Of a stretch of DNA of 64,000 nucleotides, positions 12,801 to 22,061 are shown in pieces. The first letter of the stretch is position 1; every line of letters begins with the position of its first letter. Below the pieces are notes generated by a model. That model was not told the DNA's origin. It saw nothing but the letters and a program-made list of their open reading frames with translations, and ran no database searches. The translations under genes and the position numbers were made by a program. Source of the stretch: Terebella lapidaria (lineage: Eukaryota > Annelida > Polychaeta > Terebellida > Terebellidae). The stretch is from contig OX424570.1 in NCBI GenBank assembly GCA_949152475.1, positions 15,310,694 through 15,374,693 of the forward strand, written 5' to 3'.

Positions 12801-15800
12801 TCTCTCGATCAAAAATCTTGTAGAAGATATACTCATAGCTTTTCGTGCCCCACCAAAGCTCTGGGGCAGCGATAGTCGCACTTTTGTCTAACAAGTGAGT
12901 CGTCAGTTCGAAACGCGAATCTGGATTTTCCAGATGGTTTCGCTTGAAGTCTAGGTTGCTAGACGAGAGGACGACAACTCCGTAGGCGCGATTTCTCGCG
13001 TTCATATCGGGAAACGCGCCTTGTATGTAGTTGTTACGTATCCTGTTGTACTTGAACTGCAAGTTTTGGTAGATGCTGCCCTGCGTGAGGCGTAGGTGAA
13101 TGACGTAGAACCCCTCGTTATACATAAAATCGTTTTCTATAAGGTGATAATCTACATGCATGGTACTATAGAAGAGTTCTTTTAGAAAATCATCCGTGTT
13201 ATCTATCAGAAACGTATGTCTGGGGTGGTTCATAAACGTGTTGTTGGTCATGACACCAATCATATTGATCATTGGAGTCACTCGTACTGCATGACCATAA
13301 TTCCCATCAAATATATTCCAAGCCATCGTGAAATTAGTAGCGTTCACGATATCAATCGGTCGGAAACAAGATTCCACTTCGATTCCGTCCCAGCCGTTTC
13401 TAATAAAGCGACTGTCGTTTACGGTGACTTTTCCCTCTACGCAACAGTTGCCCACGCGTACACCGTAGCCATCGTTGAAGGTAAAGTTTGAGCGGGATAC
13501 CTCGGTTTTCTGTTGCCGCGCGTATCTAGTCTTGTTATCGACACTCGTCTGATTCAATGTGACGTTGACGCCGTTTCCGAGGTTATACTGGAAATTGGAC
13601 ATGTTGAATATCCGCCATCCTCCGTCATACGTGATATTGACGCCATTGTCTTGATTGTGGTTAATATTTGTTGAATTCACTTGGATATCACCTGGAAAAT
13701 AGAGTATATACGAAATATATTAACGTATCTCACGAGCACATTTATATTAGTTTGTATTAGTTCTTGGTATTTACGGGAAAACAGCTTTCTGATGCTGATC
13801 GATATAAAAAAAGATCATTATGTATGCCTAGCTCATGAATATTCATAACTTCACAAACCTGCTCCGCCATAGACGCGGAGGCCGGCGCCATGTTGATTAC
13901 GTAGAATCTCACTGGCATTGACCTTGATAAAGTTACGGATATTTTCGGCAAAAATTCCGTGTTGGGTGTTGTTTATTACCCTCGTGTTGTTCATCGAGAA
14001 CTCTGGCTTCGATTCTAGATAAAAAGCAAAACGTTAAAGATTAGTTCCATGGTTCATTGAAATCACCCCAGCTAAACATTTTGGTCAAATTAATCGAACA
14101 AAGGCATTCCAATTCGAATTACTATATCACAAATTATGCATTCATTTCATGTTAGGCAAATCTACCACGAAATATGCATGTCATATACTAGTATGTATCA
14201 GCCTATATATAATAGCCAATGTCACAAATGTCGACAATAACAAAATCTAAAATGAAACACAAAACGTAATCATCCGGGGCAGAAAGAATGTGCAAAATTG
14301 AGTTGCTTCTAATGCACAATTTAGTGCCCATAAACTGATTGAAACAATTTTGAAATTAAAACAATCCCTTGGCAAGCACATATGACAAGTACATAAGTAG
14401 TCAATCAGAGGATACCTGTCTCATTCTATAGCATTACACATGAACTCCACATGTTACTCTCAAACTGATTGGTTTCAAGCGGAATTTAATAGTGGAAAAA
14501 GATAGTCTTTGCCAAAATAAGAACAACAAACCTTTGTCAACATCGACGACGAAGGTGAACTTGACACAAGACCTAAGTGTCGGGCAGTCGTTGTTTGGTG
14601 GGTTGGTCCAGTTGAACCTCACGTAGAGATAGTGATGACTTGAGGTCACTCCCTGGGGAAGGGTCCCGTTGATGATAGGGTACGAGCCGATCTTTTTATG
14701 TAGCTCACTGTATCCATCAAAGACCTCGATGACGCCCGAAGCTGCCGGCTCAATGTCCATCTCCAGGATGGAAAACGTGATTCGCTGGTTCTGTTTGGTT
14801 TCGAATTTCTGGCGGGAAAAGAGATTTTTTTTCAGATAAATGGATTCTGTTTGGAGCAGTATTGATGATTTTGATTGGATAAGGCCTAAAAAAATTAATT
14901 TCATGTTTCTCGTCCCCGCCCGCCTGTGTTCAAAAGCAGCCTCCCGGATTTTTTTATTTGCGATTCTCAAATAAAAAATAGAAAGTGTTCCCGCCCCTAT
15001 TTTGAGGGTAGTGAATGATCGAGAAACCCAATCACAGCATGCATATATTCAAATTACCTCCTTGCTTTCACTTTCCGCCAAATGAGACAAAGACGCTATC
15101 AGTTTTCAAAAACAGGTATTCTATGTGGTTTCATGTATGTAATAATACATATAAGATTGTCAAGAATTGATTTACTATATTCCTCATGTTATCCTTCAAA
15201 GGACATATTAACTGATAGAACGGTTCTCAACAATTACTCATCATTGAAATATAGTATCAACTGACGGTTTTTGATAATAATACTACCAGTACACAGAATC
15301 ATCCTGTCTGTGCTGACTGCTATAATGATGGCACACCAGTAGTGCCAATGTGCCCGGCCAAGAGGTTTCAAGCCCAAATAAATCAAGCCTCTAGAAATGA
15401 AATCATTGAAGTCATGTGTAAAACATGATTTCAATTCAAAAGGCTTGATTTATTTGGGCTTGAATGTGTCTGTGCGCGAGTGTTTTTTTAATCAATCGAT
15501 AATCAATTTCATTTTCATATGTGTGAAATGTCGTCCCACCAAAAATAAAAAAATAAAAAGTGCCCCCTACCCAATTTTCTCTTGAGCTGAGTGCGGCAAA
15601 ATAAAAAAATGAAAAATAAAAGATAAAAGGCCCCTCCCTACCCAGTTTTGAAAAAAATAGGAGGACGAGAAACAGAAAATTAATTTTTTTAGGCCTTATA
15701 GGACATTAGCGATAAGCATATTAATATTTGCTCAGTGAATTGGTAATAGTTGTTCGAACTTTATCCTCCGAACACTCGAAATACCAACAACATACGTTGT

Positions 15801-18800
15801 TGTCTTCAGTTGTTGAACTTATTATTTGAGTCACTCTAATACCTAAAATATTCCGTACCACTTTCTCTTCAGGTCTGCATTAATTTCATAACCCCATAAA
15901 TTTCAACCCATCAATTATTCCACATGCCTGCAGTACTCACAGAGTAGCAGTGTTTCTGAGGAAGGCTGTCCAGGGGTATACCAGTCATGATGAGAGGCAA
16001 CACGTCTGGATTTCCAACTCCCAGGGGTGTTCTCCGACAGAACGTGTCATCCTCATCCAGGACCCAGAAATTACCGTCCAGGAACTTGGCCTTGACGCCG
16101 TTACCCTGGCAACCACGACAATACAATGGATACGATGTATTTGACTATAAACTTAGCTTATTTTATGTTCGGGATGTCATTTCGTTAAACCAGAGAGTAT
16201 AGTTCTATACTCTCTGGTTAAACTCTTGGGATAACTTATATAAAAGAAACTTAAATTTCGCAATGGAAGACACGTCTGTTTTGATATTGTTTGCTTCCAT
16301 CCTAGTGTATCAGTGATTACAGTATCACAGGAAATAAGATCTGAGTTTTTCATGAAAACAGAGATTCTCACAGTATGGTTTAAATTCAAATAATACATCT
16401 ACATGTAAACACTGCATTATATACATGACGAATTGAAATCACCACATGTAGGCAAGCAAAATATGGAAAACGTGAGACGCAGTGATGAATAAGGTTACCT
16501 TATTATCATTGATATCAGAATCTGTTATACTGACTCGACCCAAGTGTGTCTCGACAACGACTCCGTGACCTGGAATGTGGTAAAGAAATGTGCATATTAT
16601 ATATACCTGTATCGTCACATAGCATACATATTTGTTTCAAATTAATATTGCCATTGAGTGTAGGCCTACGGATACCTCTATGGGTAAATGATGATTTAAT
16701 TATGTTTATGATATTTTTTCCTGTGTTATATATCGTATCAAAATTGCATCATGTAGCAGAATACTCTACAATTTTATCATGAAATTATCATCAGAAATAT
16801 TTGCTACCTCTATTATTTTCCACAGTGGATTCGTGTACAATCGTAGAAGCTAGAACTTCAGTGAAATTGGTCGCATCCAGGGCACAATTCCTAATTGTCA
16901 CATTGACCAGGTGCGGTGCCGTAGGGCTTGCTCTAAACGCAGGCACGGGCATCCCAGTTGGGTCCAACCCAGCGTATTCTATGTCAACGTATGTCATCTC
17001 CGAGCGAGATTCGTTGATGCGGACCAGCGTGCTTTCATTGTAGACGGGGATGGTCGAGGCGTTGTAGAATTCAAGTCCCCACCAGTGGTGATGGGCAGGT
17101 GAGTTTGGAGCGAGGTTGAAACACTCCAGGTGAATGGTTTGTTGATGTTCTGTTGGAAGAAGGGGGAAACAACGACAGTCTTTGAAAAAGGATATACAAT
17201 GCAAGTTTATCCTTGGACAACGACATCTTCTATTCACTATACAGGGCATGTATGGAAACTACATAAATTAAATAGAAGTAAGGAAAAAAACCACGACGTT
17301 TCTGGAGCTCTCATCCTATGTAACTTTTAATGGTCTGCCTTGTAGCTAATCATCCTCAACTTACTGCATATTCTGTCGCCTATCTCTATATTGGGACTGC
17401 CTTTACAATCCAGGATATTCATTTCGTCGCCGTTGCAAGATGGCTTATGGTACAGCATGAAGGTAGAGTCATTGCGAGCCCACGATTTGAAACTGAAAAT
17501 CCCATGATCAAAACCAAGATGGCGACAGGCAACGGTTGTGTCAGCGTCAGTCCAGCTGTTCAGGTAAATAGAAATAAAATATATTAATTAATATAATTAT
17601 GTAAAATACATATGAAAAGGCATAAAAATAGTTTCGTAACTGCATGTCAATTGTTAATGAGTGTACTCTTCGTTCAGTTTGAAAGCTACGAACCATTTAC
17701 ACACAAAACGTATATTGTTCGAGTGCTACTCAATAGGTTATGTAGTTTCACAATGGGGGAATCAGTCAAATCTCGTGGGCAATGTTTCTTTTTTACCAAA
17801 AGGCCAATCAATGACAGTTAGAAGTTTATTAGTGATAGAAATGAACTACATCCAAAAACAACAGTTGGGTCAAGATATATTTCTTTAGTCATAACCTGTC
17901 ATATTTTTATAGATGGGAGTAACTGTCCTCGGAATTAGACAGGTAACCGCAATACAGGGTTGGGTTCAATTATAATTGTAATCGAGTAATTGTGTAATTA
18001 ATTACAATTGGTCGTAATTGTAATCGTATTCGTAGTTGAAAACTTTTGAGAGCTGTAATTGTAATTATAATTGTAATTGAATTTTTAGAATATCCGTAAT
18101 TGAAATTATAATTGTAATTGAAAATTTTAAGATGTCGGTATTTGTAATTGAAATTGTATTTGAATATTGTAATTTGATTTTTCTAACCTTATAAATTTCA
18201 ACAATATATCCATACCATATGTGGGCATATACAGTATCAACAGATAACAGGGATCAGTACTTTTTTGGTGAATGAACTTGGTCTTCTAAAATGCAGTATG
18301 ACATTCCGCTGGTAAGGCTATGAATTGAATTACAATAATTTTGCAAAAATAAGTAGTTTTTTCATTTCCTCGGTACGTTCTTAATTTCATTAAATAACAA
18401 CACGATTAACTGAAGAACACCATCTCTGTGTCAGATGAATTCACTGCTTTCTCCAAACCAATGACAAGACAAGACAAGTGCTTGTACAAGACAATGGCTA
18501 TCCCATCACCACGTGGCTTGGGCTGTGGCTATCCTAATTACTGAAGAAAATGGGTTAAAAGGAGTTCCTGATCCAGACACTAAATTGCACTACGAGATGT
18601 AATAAACTGTTATACATATAAAACCGGGGGACCGGGGCGGGGGCGCTTGTAGCTGTAATTATTTGTAATTGGAAAATAAAATTTTATTGTAATTGTAACT
18701 GGAAAATTTGAGACACCGTAATTATAATTATAATTGTAATTGAAAAATTTGGAGTGGAAATAATTGCAATTGTAATTGTAATTGATGATGTTCCAGCGAT

Positions 18801-19848
18801 CGTAATTGTAATGTAATTGTAATTGAACTTTGTAATTGAACCCAACCCTGCCGCAATAACACATTCTAGGGAAATTTTTGAAAAATAGTTTATTCAGTTT
18901 GAAGGTGAACACTTCGAAACACATTAATTCATTGACAGCCCATTACTAATTTGTACTTTCCATGTCACACAATGAAGCATTTTTATACTGCTACTTTCAC
19001 AATGTATCGTGTTGGTTGAAAAATAAAAATACTAACTTGACAGCGTTCGCACAGACACCGCGCCATCGACCCTGGTATAGTATCTGTAGTCGCCCATAGG
19101 AGACGCTGCGATCGTCCACCAACCGGATATCGTCTGGCCATTCTGGATCCACCGGGGCGTCGTCCATCGTAAACAGGATCCGGTCAAGCATATGACCCTG
19201 TATGGTGTTGTGACGGTTACGAAATTCCATAATTATGGTACCGGAAGTTGGTTTAGCGGTAGGGTGATAATAATAATAACAAGTACTGTGTATCATAATA
19301 TTTATCACAGACACTGTCGATAATAAACCCATGTCATATAGGGAAATCTTTTTTTTCAAAACACATGAGATATTCACAATTCTCCATAACAGAAGACAAA
19401 ACTGAGTAGAGATCTAACATCAGGAATACATAACCATAACGTGAGATTTTCTGCTAACACTGAATAGGTGACGTCATGGGTGTTGCTAAAGGTCATGAAC
19501 TCTTACATTTGCGATGAGTGTCCCGTTGACAGCCATCATTATCTTAGGCGAGAAACGCAACTCCACGCCAGCCTCTATCGTCAGAGTGGCATCCTCTTTG
19601 ACAAAAATATGCTCTCGTATATAAAACGGACTGTCGAATCGCTGTAAGGTCGTATCTTCGAAAACCTCACCGCCTTCAAAGGCACCGTTGACAACTGTCA
19701 AACCGCCAGACAAATTCAAAATAACGAGAATTGTCCACATGAAACGGATTTTGGCTTGTCCATAGGTGTGCCCTCGCAATGCGCCTGATTTATCCATATT
19801 TTGTGGGCCAAGACTCCTCGAGGCTGTGTAGTTTAAAATGGTATCCAT
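76..19848 (-). CDS. bark: Bark beetle/Anakonda-like triple-repeat transmembrane protein, 20 exons
   Basis: Exons read 5'->3' on the minus strand: 19848-19507, 19197-19037, 17555-17365, 17149-16808, 16569-16499, 16105-15941, 14808-14532, 14014-13859, 13691-12349, 12022-11782, 9932-9210, 8950-6392, 6162-5981, 5737-5578, 5306-4979, 2359-2196, 1806-1709, 1547-1470, 1257-1125, 893-76. Each junction has AG/GT ends and all phases agree, giving 8,532 nt (2,843 codons plus TAG). Domain order: signal peptide; three modules of beta-strand cap, SRCR, right-handed beta-helix repeats and CUB-like domain; C-type-lectin domain; one membrane helix; about 240-residue cytoplasmic tail. This is the architecture of insect Bark/Anakonda (about 3,100 residues), which builds tricellular septate junctions at three-cell corners. 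Same role here is inference. Many N-x-S/T sites fit an extracellular glycoprotein. Orthology is strong from architecture; the exact start codon is uncertain. Confidence 0.9.
1125..1806 (-). CDS. bark: bark-like exons 17-19: C-type-lectin domain
   Basis: Exons 1806-1709, 1547-1470 and 1257-1125 together encode a lectin-like domain of about 100 residues: GRCYPGWRLLDNNKCYLYFG (first cysteine and strand), SYKDAELECKANRARVAWAR (helix 1), GEIVSSMQ, VNYDEFWRTWAYSEWQKEGK, then CTVLINYQIKHINCEENLPF and LCER with the usual C-x14-C-x7-C ending. The EPN/QPD and WND calcium and sugar-binding motifs are not present, so it is probably a protein-binding C-type-lectin-like fold; that last point is inference. 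Confidence 0.85.
2196..2359 (-). CDS. bark: bark-like exon 16: closing signature of the third beta-helix
   Basis: Encodes FDDGTYPEVNAPYNWWGHGS and VAGRIWDRKDDDNLIGVEYL. The N-W-W-G-x-G block followed by I-x-D-R closes the helix exactly as in exons 9 and 12 (WWGT...IFD), which supports a third full module. It lies between the long repeat-filled intron 2360-4978 and the lectin exons. Confidence 0.85.
2765..3203. repeat. degenerate tandem repeat in bark-like intron 15, units of about 95-125 bp
   Basis: Three to four units share the words 'gatgacgaaattggagccag' and 'cttttcacca', followed by variants of 'ttaattcataatatgtgcca' and 'gttccaagttgaaattc'. Unit length varies by internal deletion. No coding potential seen. 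Confidence 0.7.
3207..3625. repeat. 132-bp tandem repeat, three units plus a partial
   Basis: Units begin at 3207, 3339, 3471 and 3603 with 'ctagtaaaa...atgttaact' and contain 'ctctactgg/cacaaaa' and 'caataataaatgtttc'. Spacing is 132 bp each time, a clean head-to-tail array with a few substitutions. It lies in intron 15 of the bark-like gene. Confidence 0.85.
3755..4422. repeat. 334-bp direct tandem duplication, two apparently identical copies
   Basis: Copy 1 is 3755-4088 and copy 2 is 4089-4422. Both run from 'cgtaataagttaacctctc' to 'tgtctgcggacgcggacg', and I saw no difference between them. Each contains 'ttggttgctatggcaaccaa', a palindrome. Identity implies a recent duplication or an assembly artefact. 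Confidence 0.85.
4430..4820. repeat. cluster of palindromic GTTCATATGAAC words
   Basis: At least four sites match 'aaccagttcatatgaacctg' or its variants (about 4446, 4490, 4675-4720, 4797). The core GTTCATATGAAC is a 12-bp perfect palindrome. They are spaced over about 390 bp and look like decayed ends of small foldback elements. Confidence 0.6.
4979..6162 (-). CDS. bark: bark-like exons 13-15: beta-helix repeats of module 3
   Basis: Exon 13 (6162-5981) begins GPGLKQRIANSVITDNEGGG. Exon 14 (5737-5578) gives NYMAGNGGGIEINSTTTSRS and NVITYNTHGESLHVEG. Exon 15 (5306-4979) gives HHFNGFEIQNNYIAYNDVGD and several more rungs up to HEMVTFNRT. All are right-handed beta-helix rungs with the repeated N-x-G-G-G turn. 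Phases 1, 0, 1 in; exon 15 ends with phase 2. A (TG)n tract lies in the intron at about 5350-5370. Confidence 0.85.
6392..8950 (-). CDS. bark: bark-like exon 12: module 2 to module 3 core with third cap, SRCR 3 and third CUB-like domain
   Basis: The largest exon (2,559 nt, 852 whole codons plus split ones) is open throughout. In order: helix rungs (EACLIKGNGGGVIGEHNHVE, NRFEGNFGGGFMIELPKVNL), closing signature DVRQNWWGTANQEEIL, third cap (GSLVITRGVELQFYPNIGIL) near 7830-7690, SRCR 3 near 7530-7190 (GFIEIYNATERRWALICDFN, AEVACKSMGMESS, CDGSEASLERC), then the W-G strand and D-I-x-G-A-G pattern of module 3, and a CUB-like segment near 6560-6410. One large exon holding two half-modules contrasts with the split first module. 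Donor at 6391 leaves phase 1. Confidence 0.9.
9210..9932 (-). CDS. bark: bark-like exon 11: module 2 beta-helix and second CUB-like domain
   Basis: Opens with GIHFVAKAEPSRLVHTVI, then helix rungs (MRIDYNTHTIEHVNVVSNIH, NNYGNGVSIRGSFFEMFDC). After about 130 residues comes a CUB-like domain: LTQIQSYSERTNYIMEVRVD, VVLDIIDYHPDNRRENITVY and YLTVYWDVAVVSSGRFAFVV. The upstream ATG and short hydrophobic stretch in the same frame (to 9984) lie in the intron beyond a good acceptor and mimic a signal peptide, but frame and family pattern put the exon start at 9932. Confidence 0.85.
10084..11526 (-). mobile_element. array-bearing repeat, copy 1 (bark-like intron 10)
   Basis: One end (11526) carries the imperfect palindrome GGTTATCGGACC-ata-GGTCCGGTAACC and a GAC-rich tract; next comes a 'ggccgccattttgaaaaa' segment; the other end carries 'aggttaccgg' and 'attaggccaagggccg'. 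Between about 10150 and 11050 lie about seven units of roughly 135 bp, each with AGGTCA-(A/G)-AGGTCA or a variant, then 'attcaaggtca', then 'tatatcatttcctatatg'. No protein is encoded, so it must be non-autonomous. Class is uncertain; copies at 22062-23476 and 55883-57410 show it is a dispersed family. Confidence 0.8.
11782..12022 (-). CDS. bark: bark-like exon 10: second SRCR domain
   Basis: Eighty codons starting GWNIISASISCQMLGYVVHP directly after GTVCNE of exon 9, so the SRCR is split at the same place as SRCR 1 (after the G-x-V-C strand). Cysteines at CQMLG, VRCSELDMDVTKC, HSCNHT and LRCK fit a group A-like SRCR. The exon ends with phase 1 G, which joins GC of exon 11 to give the Gly-Gly-Ile-His-Phe linker. 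Confidence 0.85.
12085..12157 (-). other. short sequence related to 20660-20733 (possible coding fragment)
   Basis: On the minus strand it reads ASWLTTVFKEFPDRRIKKVK in one frame; the plus strand at 20660-20733 reads ASWLTSVIKEFPGRTKKKVK. Similarity at the protein level suggests a decayed piece of a coding sequence, possibly from an unidentified transposon. I do not recognise the family. Confidence 0.4.
12349..14014 (-). CDS. bark: bark-like exons 8-9: beta-helix repeats and cap of module 2
   Basis: Exon 8 (14014-13859) gives NNTRVINNTQHGIFAEN and NQHGAGLRVYGG, two helix rungs. Exon 9 (13691-12349, 1,343 nt) encodes about 330 residues of rungs of the N-x-G-x-G-V/I type (NGVNITYDGG, GYGVRVGNCC, NGWDGIEVESC), then APELWWGTKSYEYIFYKIFD, a W-W-G-T signature that closes each helix, followed by the second cap (GKLILSRGTTLEVENAIGIF) and the beginning of SRCR 2, ending at GTVCNE with phase 0. 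Confidence 0.88.
14532..14808 (-). CDS. bark: bark-like exon 7: first CUB-like domain
   Basis: One exon encodes a complete CUB-like fold of about 92 residues: ITFSILEMDIEPAASGVIEV, then FDGYSELHKKIGSYPIINGT, and YLYVRFNWTNPP. The pattern of a beta strand ending in V-x-D-G and a later strand with F-x-W matches CUB domains, but the four canonical disulphide cysteines are mostly missing, as is common in Bark-type CUB-like segments. Donor leaves phase 1 and joins exon 8 as Glu. Confidence 0.8.
14880..15698. mobile_element. foldback DNA element (MITE-like) in bark-like intron 6
   Basis: Ends are inverted copies of TAAGGCCTAAAAAAATTAAT followed by T(T)...TTTCTCGTCC. Inside, 15367-15464 is a further hairpin with arms 'caagcccaaataaatcaagc' and its complement. 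No target duplication is clear. It encodes no protein. Confidence 0.7.
15941..17149 (-). CDS. bark: bark-like exons 4-6: beta-helix repeats of module 1
   Basis: Exon 4 (17149-16808) carries HHHWWGLEFYNAS and MTYVDIEYAGLDPTG, the W-G and 'D-I-x-x-A-G' signatures that precede the right-handed beta-helix repeats in this family. Exon 5 (16569-16499, 71 nt) is a single helix rung (GVVVETHLGRVSITDSDIND). Exon 6 (16105-15941, 55 codons) follows with GNGVKAKFLDGNFWVLDED and ends in Cys-Tyr-Ser. Junctions are phase 1, 0 and 0. Nothing conserved was seen in the introns between them except a 37-bp inverted repeat near 16189-16225. Confidence 0.85.
17365..19197 (-). CDS. bark: bark-like exons 2-3: first SRCR domain
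   Basis: Exon 2 (19197-19037) continues the cap (GHMLDRILFTM, the G-x-x-x-D-R-I-x-F pattern) and starts the scavenger-receptor cysteine-rich domain with GRLQILYQGRWRGVCANAV. Exon 3 (17555-17365) gives NWTDADTTVACRHLGFDHG and the cysteine-bearing end (CNGDEMNILDCKG). The exon 2 donor leaves phase 2 (AA), completed by C to make Asn. The acceptor at 19198 is short of pyrimidines but restores both frame and family pattern. The intron between holds a hAT-type element at 17955-18850. Confidence 0.85.
17955..18850. mobile_element. non-autonomous hAT-type element with (TAATTG)-rich interior
   Basis: Terminal inverted repeats start CAGGGTTGGGTTCAATTA and end with the complement TTGAACCCAACCCTG. The flanks are a perfect 8-bp target duplication CCGCAATA (17947-17954 and 18851-18858). 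CAG ends plus an 8-bp duplication are diagnostic of hAT. Both ends are lined by degenerate 'gtaattgtaattg' repeats in opposite orientation, so each strand can fold back. Inserted in bark-like intron 2. Confidence 0.92.
19507..19848 (-). CDS. bark: bark-like exon 1: signal peptide and first beta-strand cap
   Basis: Codons 1-114. The first ATG (19848) gives 36 polar residues before a second ATG at 19740, which begins MWTILVILNLSGG, a typical signal-peptide core ending near VVNGAF. The second ATG therefore makes the more conventional secreted N-terminus; the first would bury the signal. After the signal comes the repeat cap with the pattern DATLTIEAGVELRFSP...VNGTLIAN, which recurs in exons 9 and 12 and opens each of the three modules. 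Donor GTAAGA, phase 0. Confidence 0.85.
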
Positions 19849-22061
19849 TTTCCTTGTTTATTCACTTGTGCACCGTCCGTCCATATTTGGTGTGTTCATG
19901 GCCCACATGTGCTAGAGAAACACAGGTAGCAACTATTGTCCCAATTATCAATTGTAGGCGTTTGAAAATCCTGCTGAAGAGTCCGTTTCATATGTTTACT
20001 CATGTGAATATCCTATATCTATATCATATCCAAGTAGGCCTATACATATAAGTTCACTTTCACGTTATCTCATTTTTTTTAATAAAACAAATAAACGCTA
20101 TCTCCTATGAACTTCGCACGACCGAGCATTTACCTGGTGTTTCATATCGCTTTGTTTTGGTCACATGACTTGCTCTTATATCGATCGGTCGTCTGCTTTT
20201 CGCGTTCTCGTCTGTCCGTTATTGATGAATATGCATGAGTCACGCTCAGGTGCGCGCATAGTTAGAACATGGGGGCAAATCATGTTCATTCATAAATTGA
20301 CAATTTACACGTGTTTGTTTTGGCCTCGTGTATTTTTACTGCAATTAAAATACCTGTTACCGATGTATCTATTGTATAAAGTGTGTATATATCAACGAAA
20401 GAACACTCATATGCAATAAAGCACTACATGACTTAAAATAAACAACAACTTGACTGTATTTTAAGTCCGTTAAAGAATTTGACATCGTGTCATCGTTAAT
20501 AAAAGATATATATTATACGCGATGGCACTCTGCATAATACATGACGATAGACATAGGCCTACTATTTTTCCTGACGTAAATTAAAACAAGAACAGTTTTA
20601 AAAAGTATAGGTGGGAAGTTCTATTCATATAAACATGGTCAATTACATGTATGTTGGGGTGCGTCATGGTTGACCAGCGTGATCAAAGAGTTTCCCGGCC
20701 GGACGAAGAAGAAAGTGAAAACAGATACTAAAATTCTAAATTACGGTATGTATTTGCAAAATTTTTAGTTTTGTATCAATTTCGCAATCGGGGCACACAC
20801 CATGCAATTTTCAGCGAATTCCATTAAATACACCACAGAGTTATCACGACAATACGCTACATCAGCAAACGCGGGCTGGTAATGAATGAACGCTGTCTGT
20901 TAAGCAATCCTAAATTGATAAAACCTTCATATCCTTTCTAACTATTCTTGAGATATATGTCTCATAACATGTTAGCAACTGTTCACATTGTTAGAGGCCC
21001 GAACGCCATAAATATTGAATGAATTGTCGCAAAAATGGGAGAACGTAGATCTATGAGAGATCTGAGATTGATTTTATAATGAAATATAACTTGATATTGC
21101 ATGAAAGTGCCAAAGTGAGGCTTCAGCAACAATTTTACGTTGCTATGAGCCCTAGTATGATCGTCAGTACACAGGTAATCATAAGAAGATCTTAAATGTA
21201 GCTAGTCGAATCAAATTCTTGAAATTGTTGGAGGTCATGAATATTCATTATAATAACCGAGTCTCAGAATTTCAGCACACGAAATTAAAAAACAAAAAAA
21301 GATCTCTAAAACGAATTGAGATGTCAAGGTTCTGTAAATGCAAAGGTGATTCAGTTGTAGCCTATCTGCTGCTCTTGTGCGCACGTTACTAGATTGTGAC
21401 ACAGTTATACCATGTTATAGGCGGAGCTTACGTATCTTACGAAGCTTACGTATGATCATGAATTCATGTGTTATGACAGGCCGCACGGCGGAAAATTGAT
21501 TCGTCATTTAATGACCTGAGTCCTTTGGACACGTGTAATGATGATAGTTAATTGCTCATTCACCCCACAACAGCAGTGGTATTGCAACAACAAACTGCTC
21601 TATCTGGATACAAACACCCCCAATATCAAGTTTTTGTGTCTTGTTAACTTGAAAATGAATTTATGTCATACAGCTCCTGATGACACAACATACAGGCATT
21701 ATCATAATGTTAACGACACATAGTAGACGAGAAACACATTTTACATTCAGTCCTCCTCATCTAAGGGACTATATTAGGCAAACAAACTATATGCTGGTTG
21801 TGAAATATTCCACTAGTGCCTCTGGTCAATTTTGATTAAGTTTTGGCGGGAACATGTGCACAAGTTGTCTTGGCGCATACACTTCTATCCGGTGGAGGCG
21901 CGGGCTCGACTGCACTCGCAAGCACGTCAACATGGTATGTATGCACAATGTCCATGGTATTCATGCTTATAAAGGTGTATATAAATGTTATTGATGGTTT
22001 TCCAATTTCTTTGCAAAACAGATACTTCCTTACGATAGTGCTTGTGGTATGCAAGTTGTCT
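19849..22061. other. upstream flank of the bark-like gene
   Basis: No gene found. The only features I see are the 74-bp fragment at 20660-20733 related to 12085-12157, an inverted 'cagtagatct' type word near 21050, and several TAGGCCTA words. A promoter is expected just above 19848 but no TATA box or initiator could be defended. Confidence 0.4.
20660..20733 (+). other. partner of the 12085-12157 fragment
   Basis: Plus-strand frame reads HVCWGASWLTSVIKEFPGRT then KKKVKTDTKILNYG, followed by GTATGT that resembles a splice donor. The related minus-strand copy is inside the gene about 8.5 kb away. It may be an exon relic of a duplicated or transposed gene. Confidence 0.4.
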
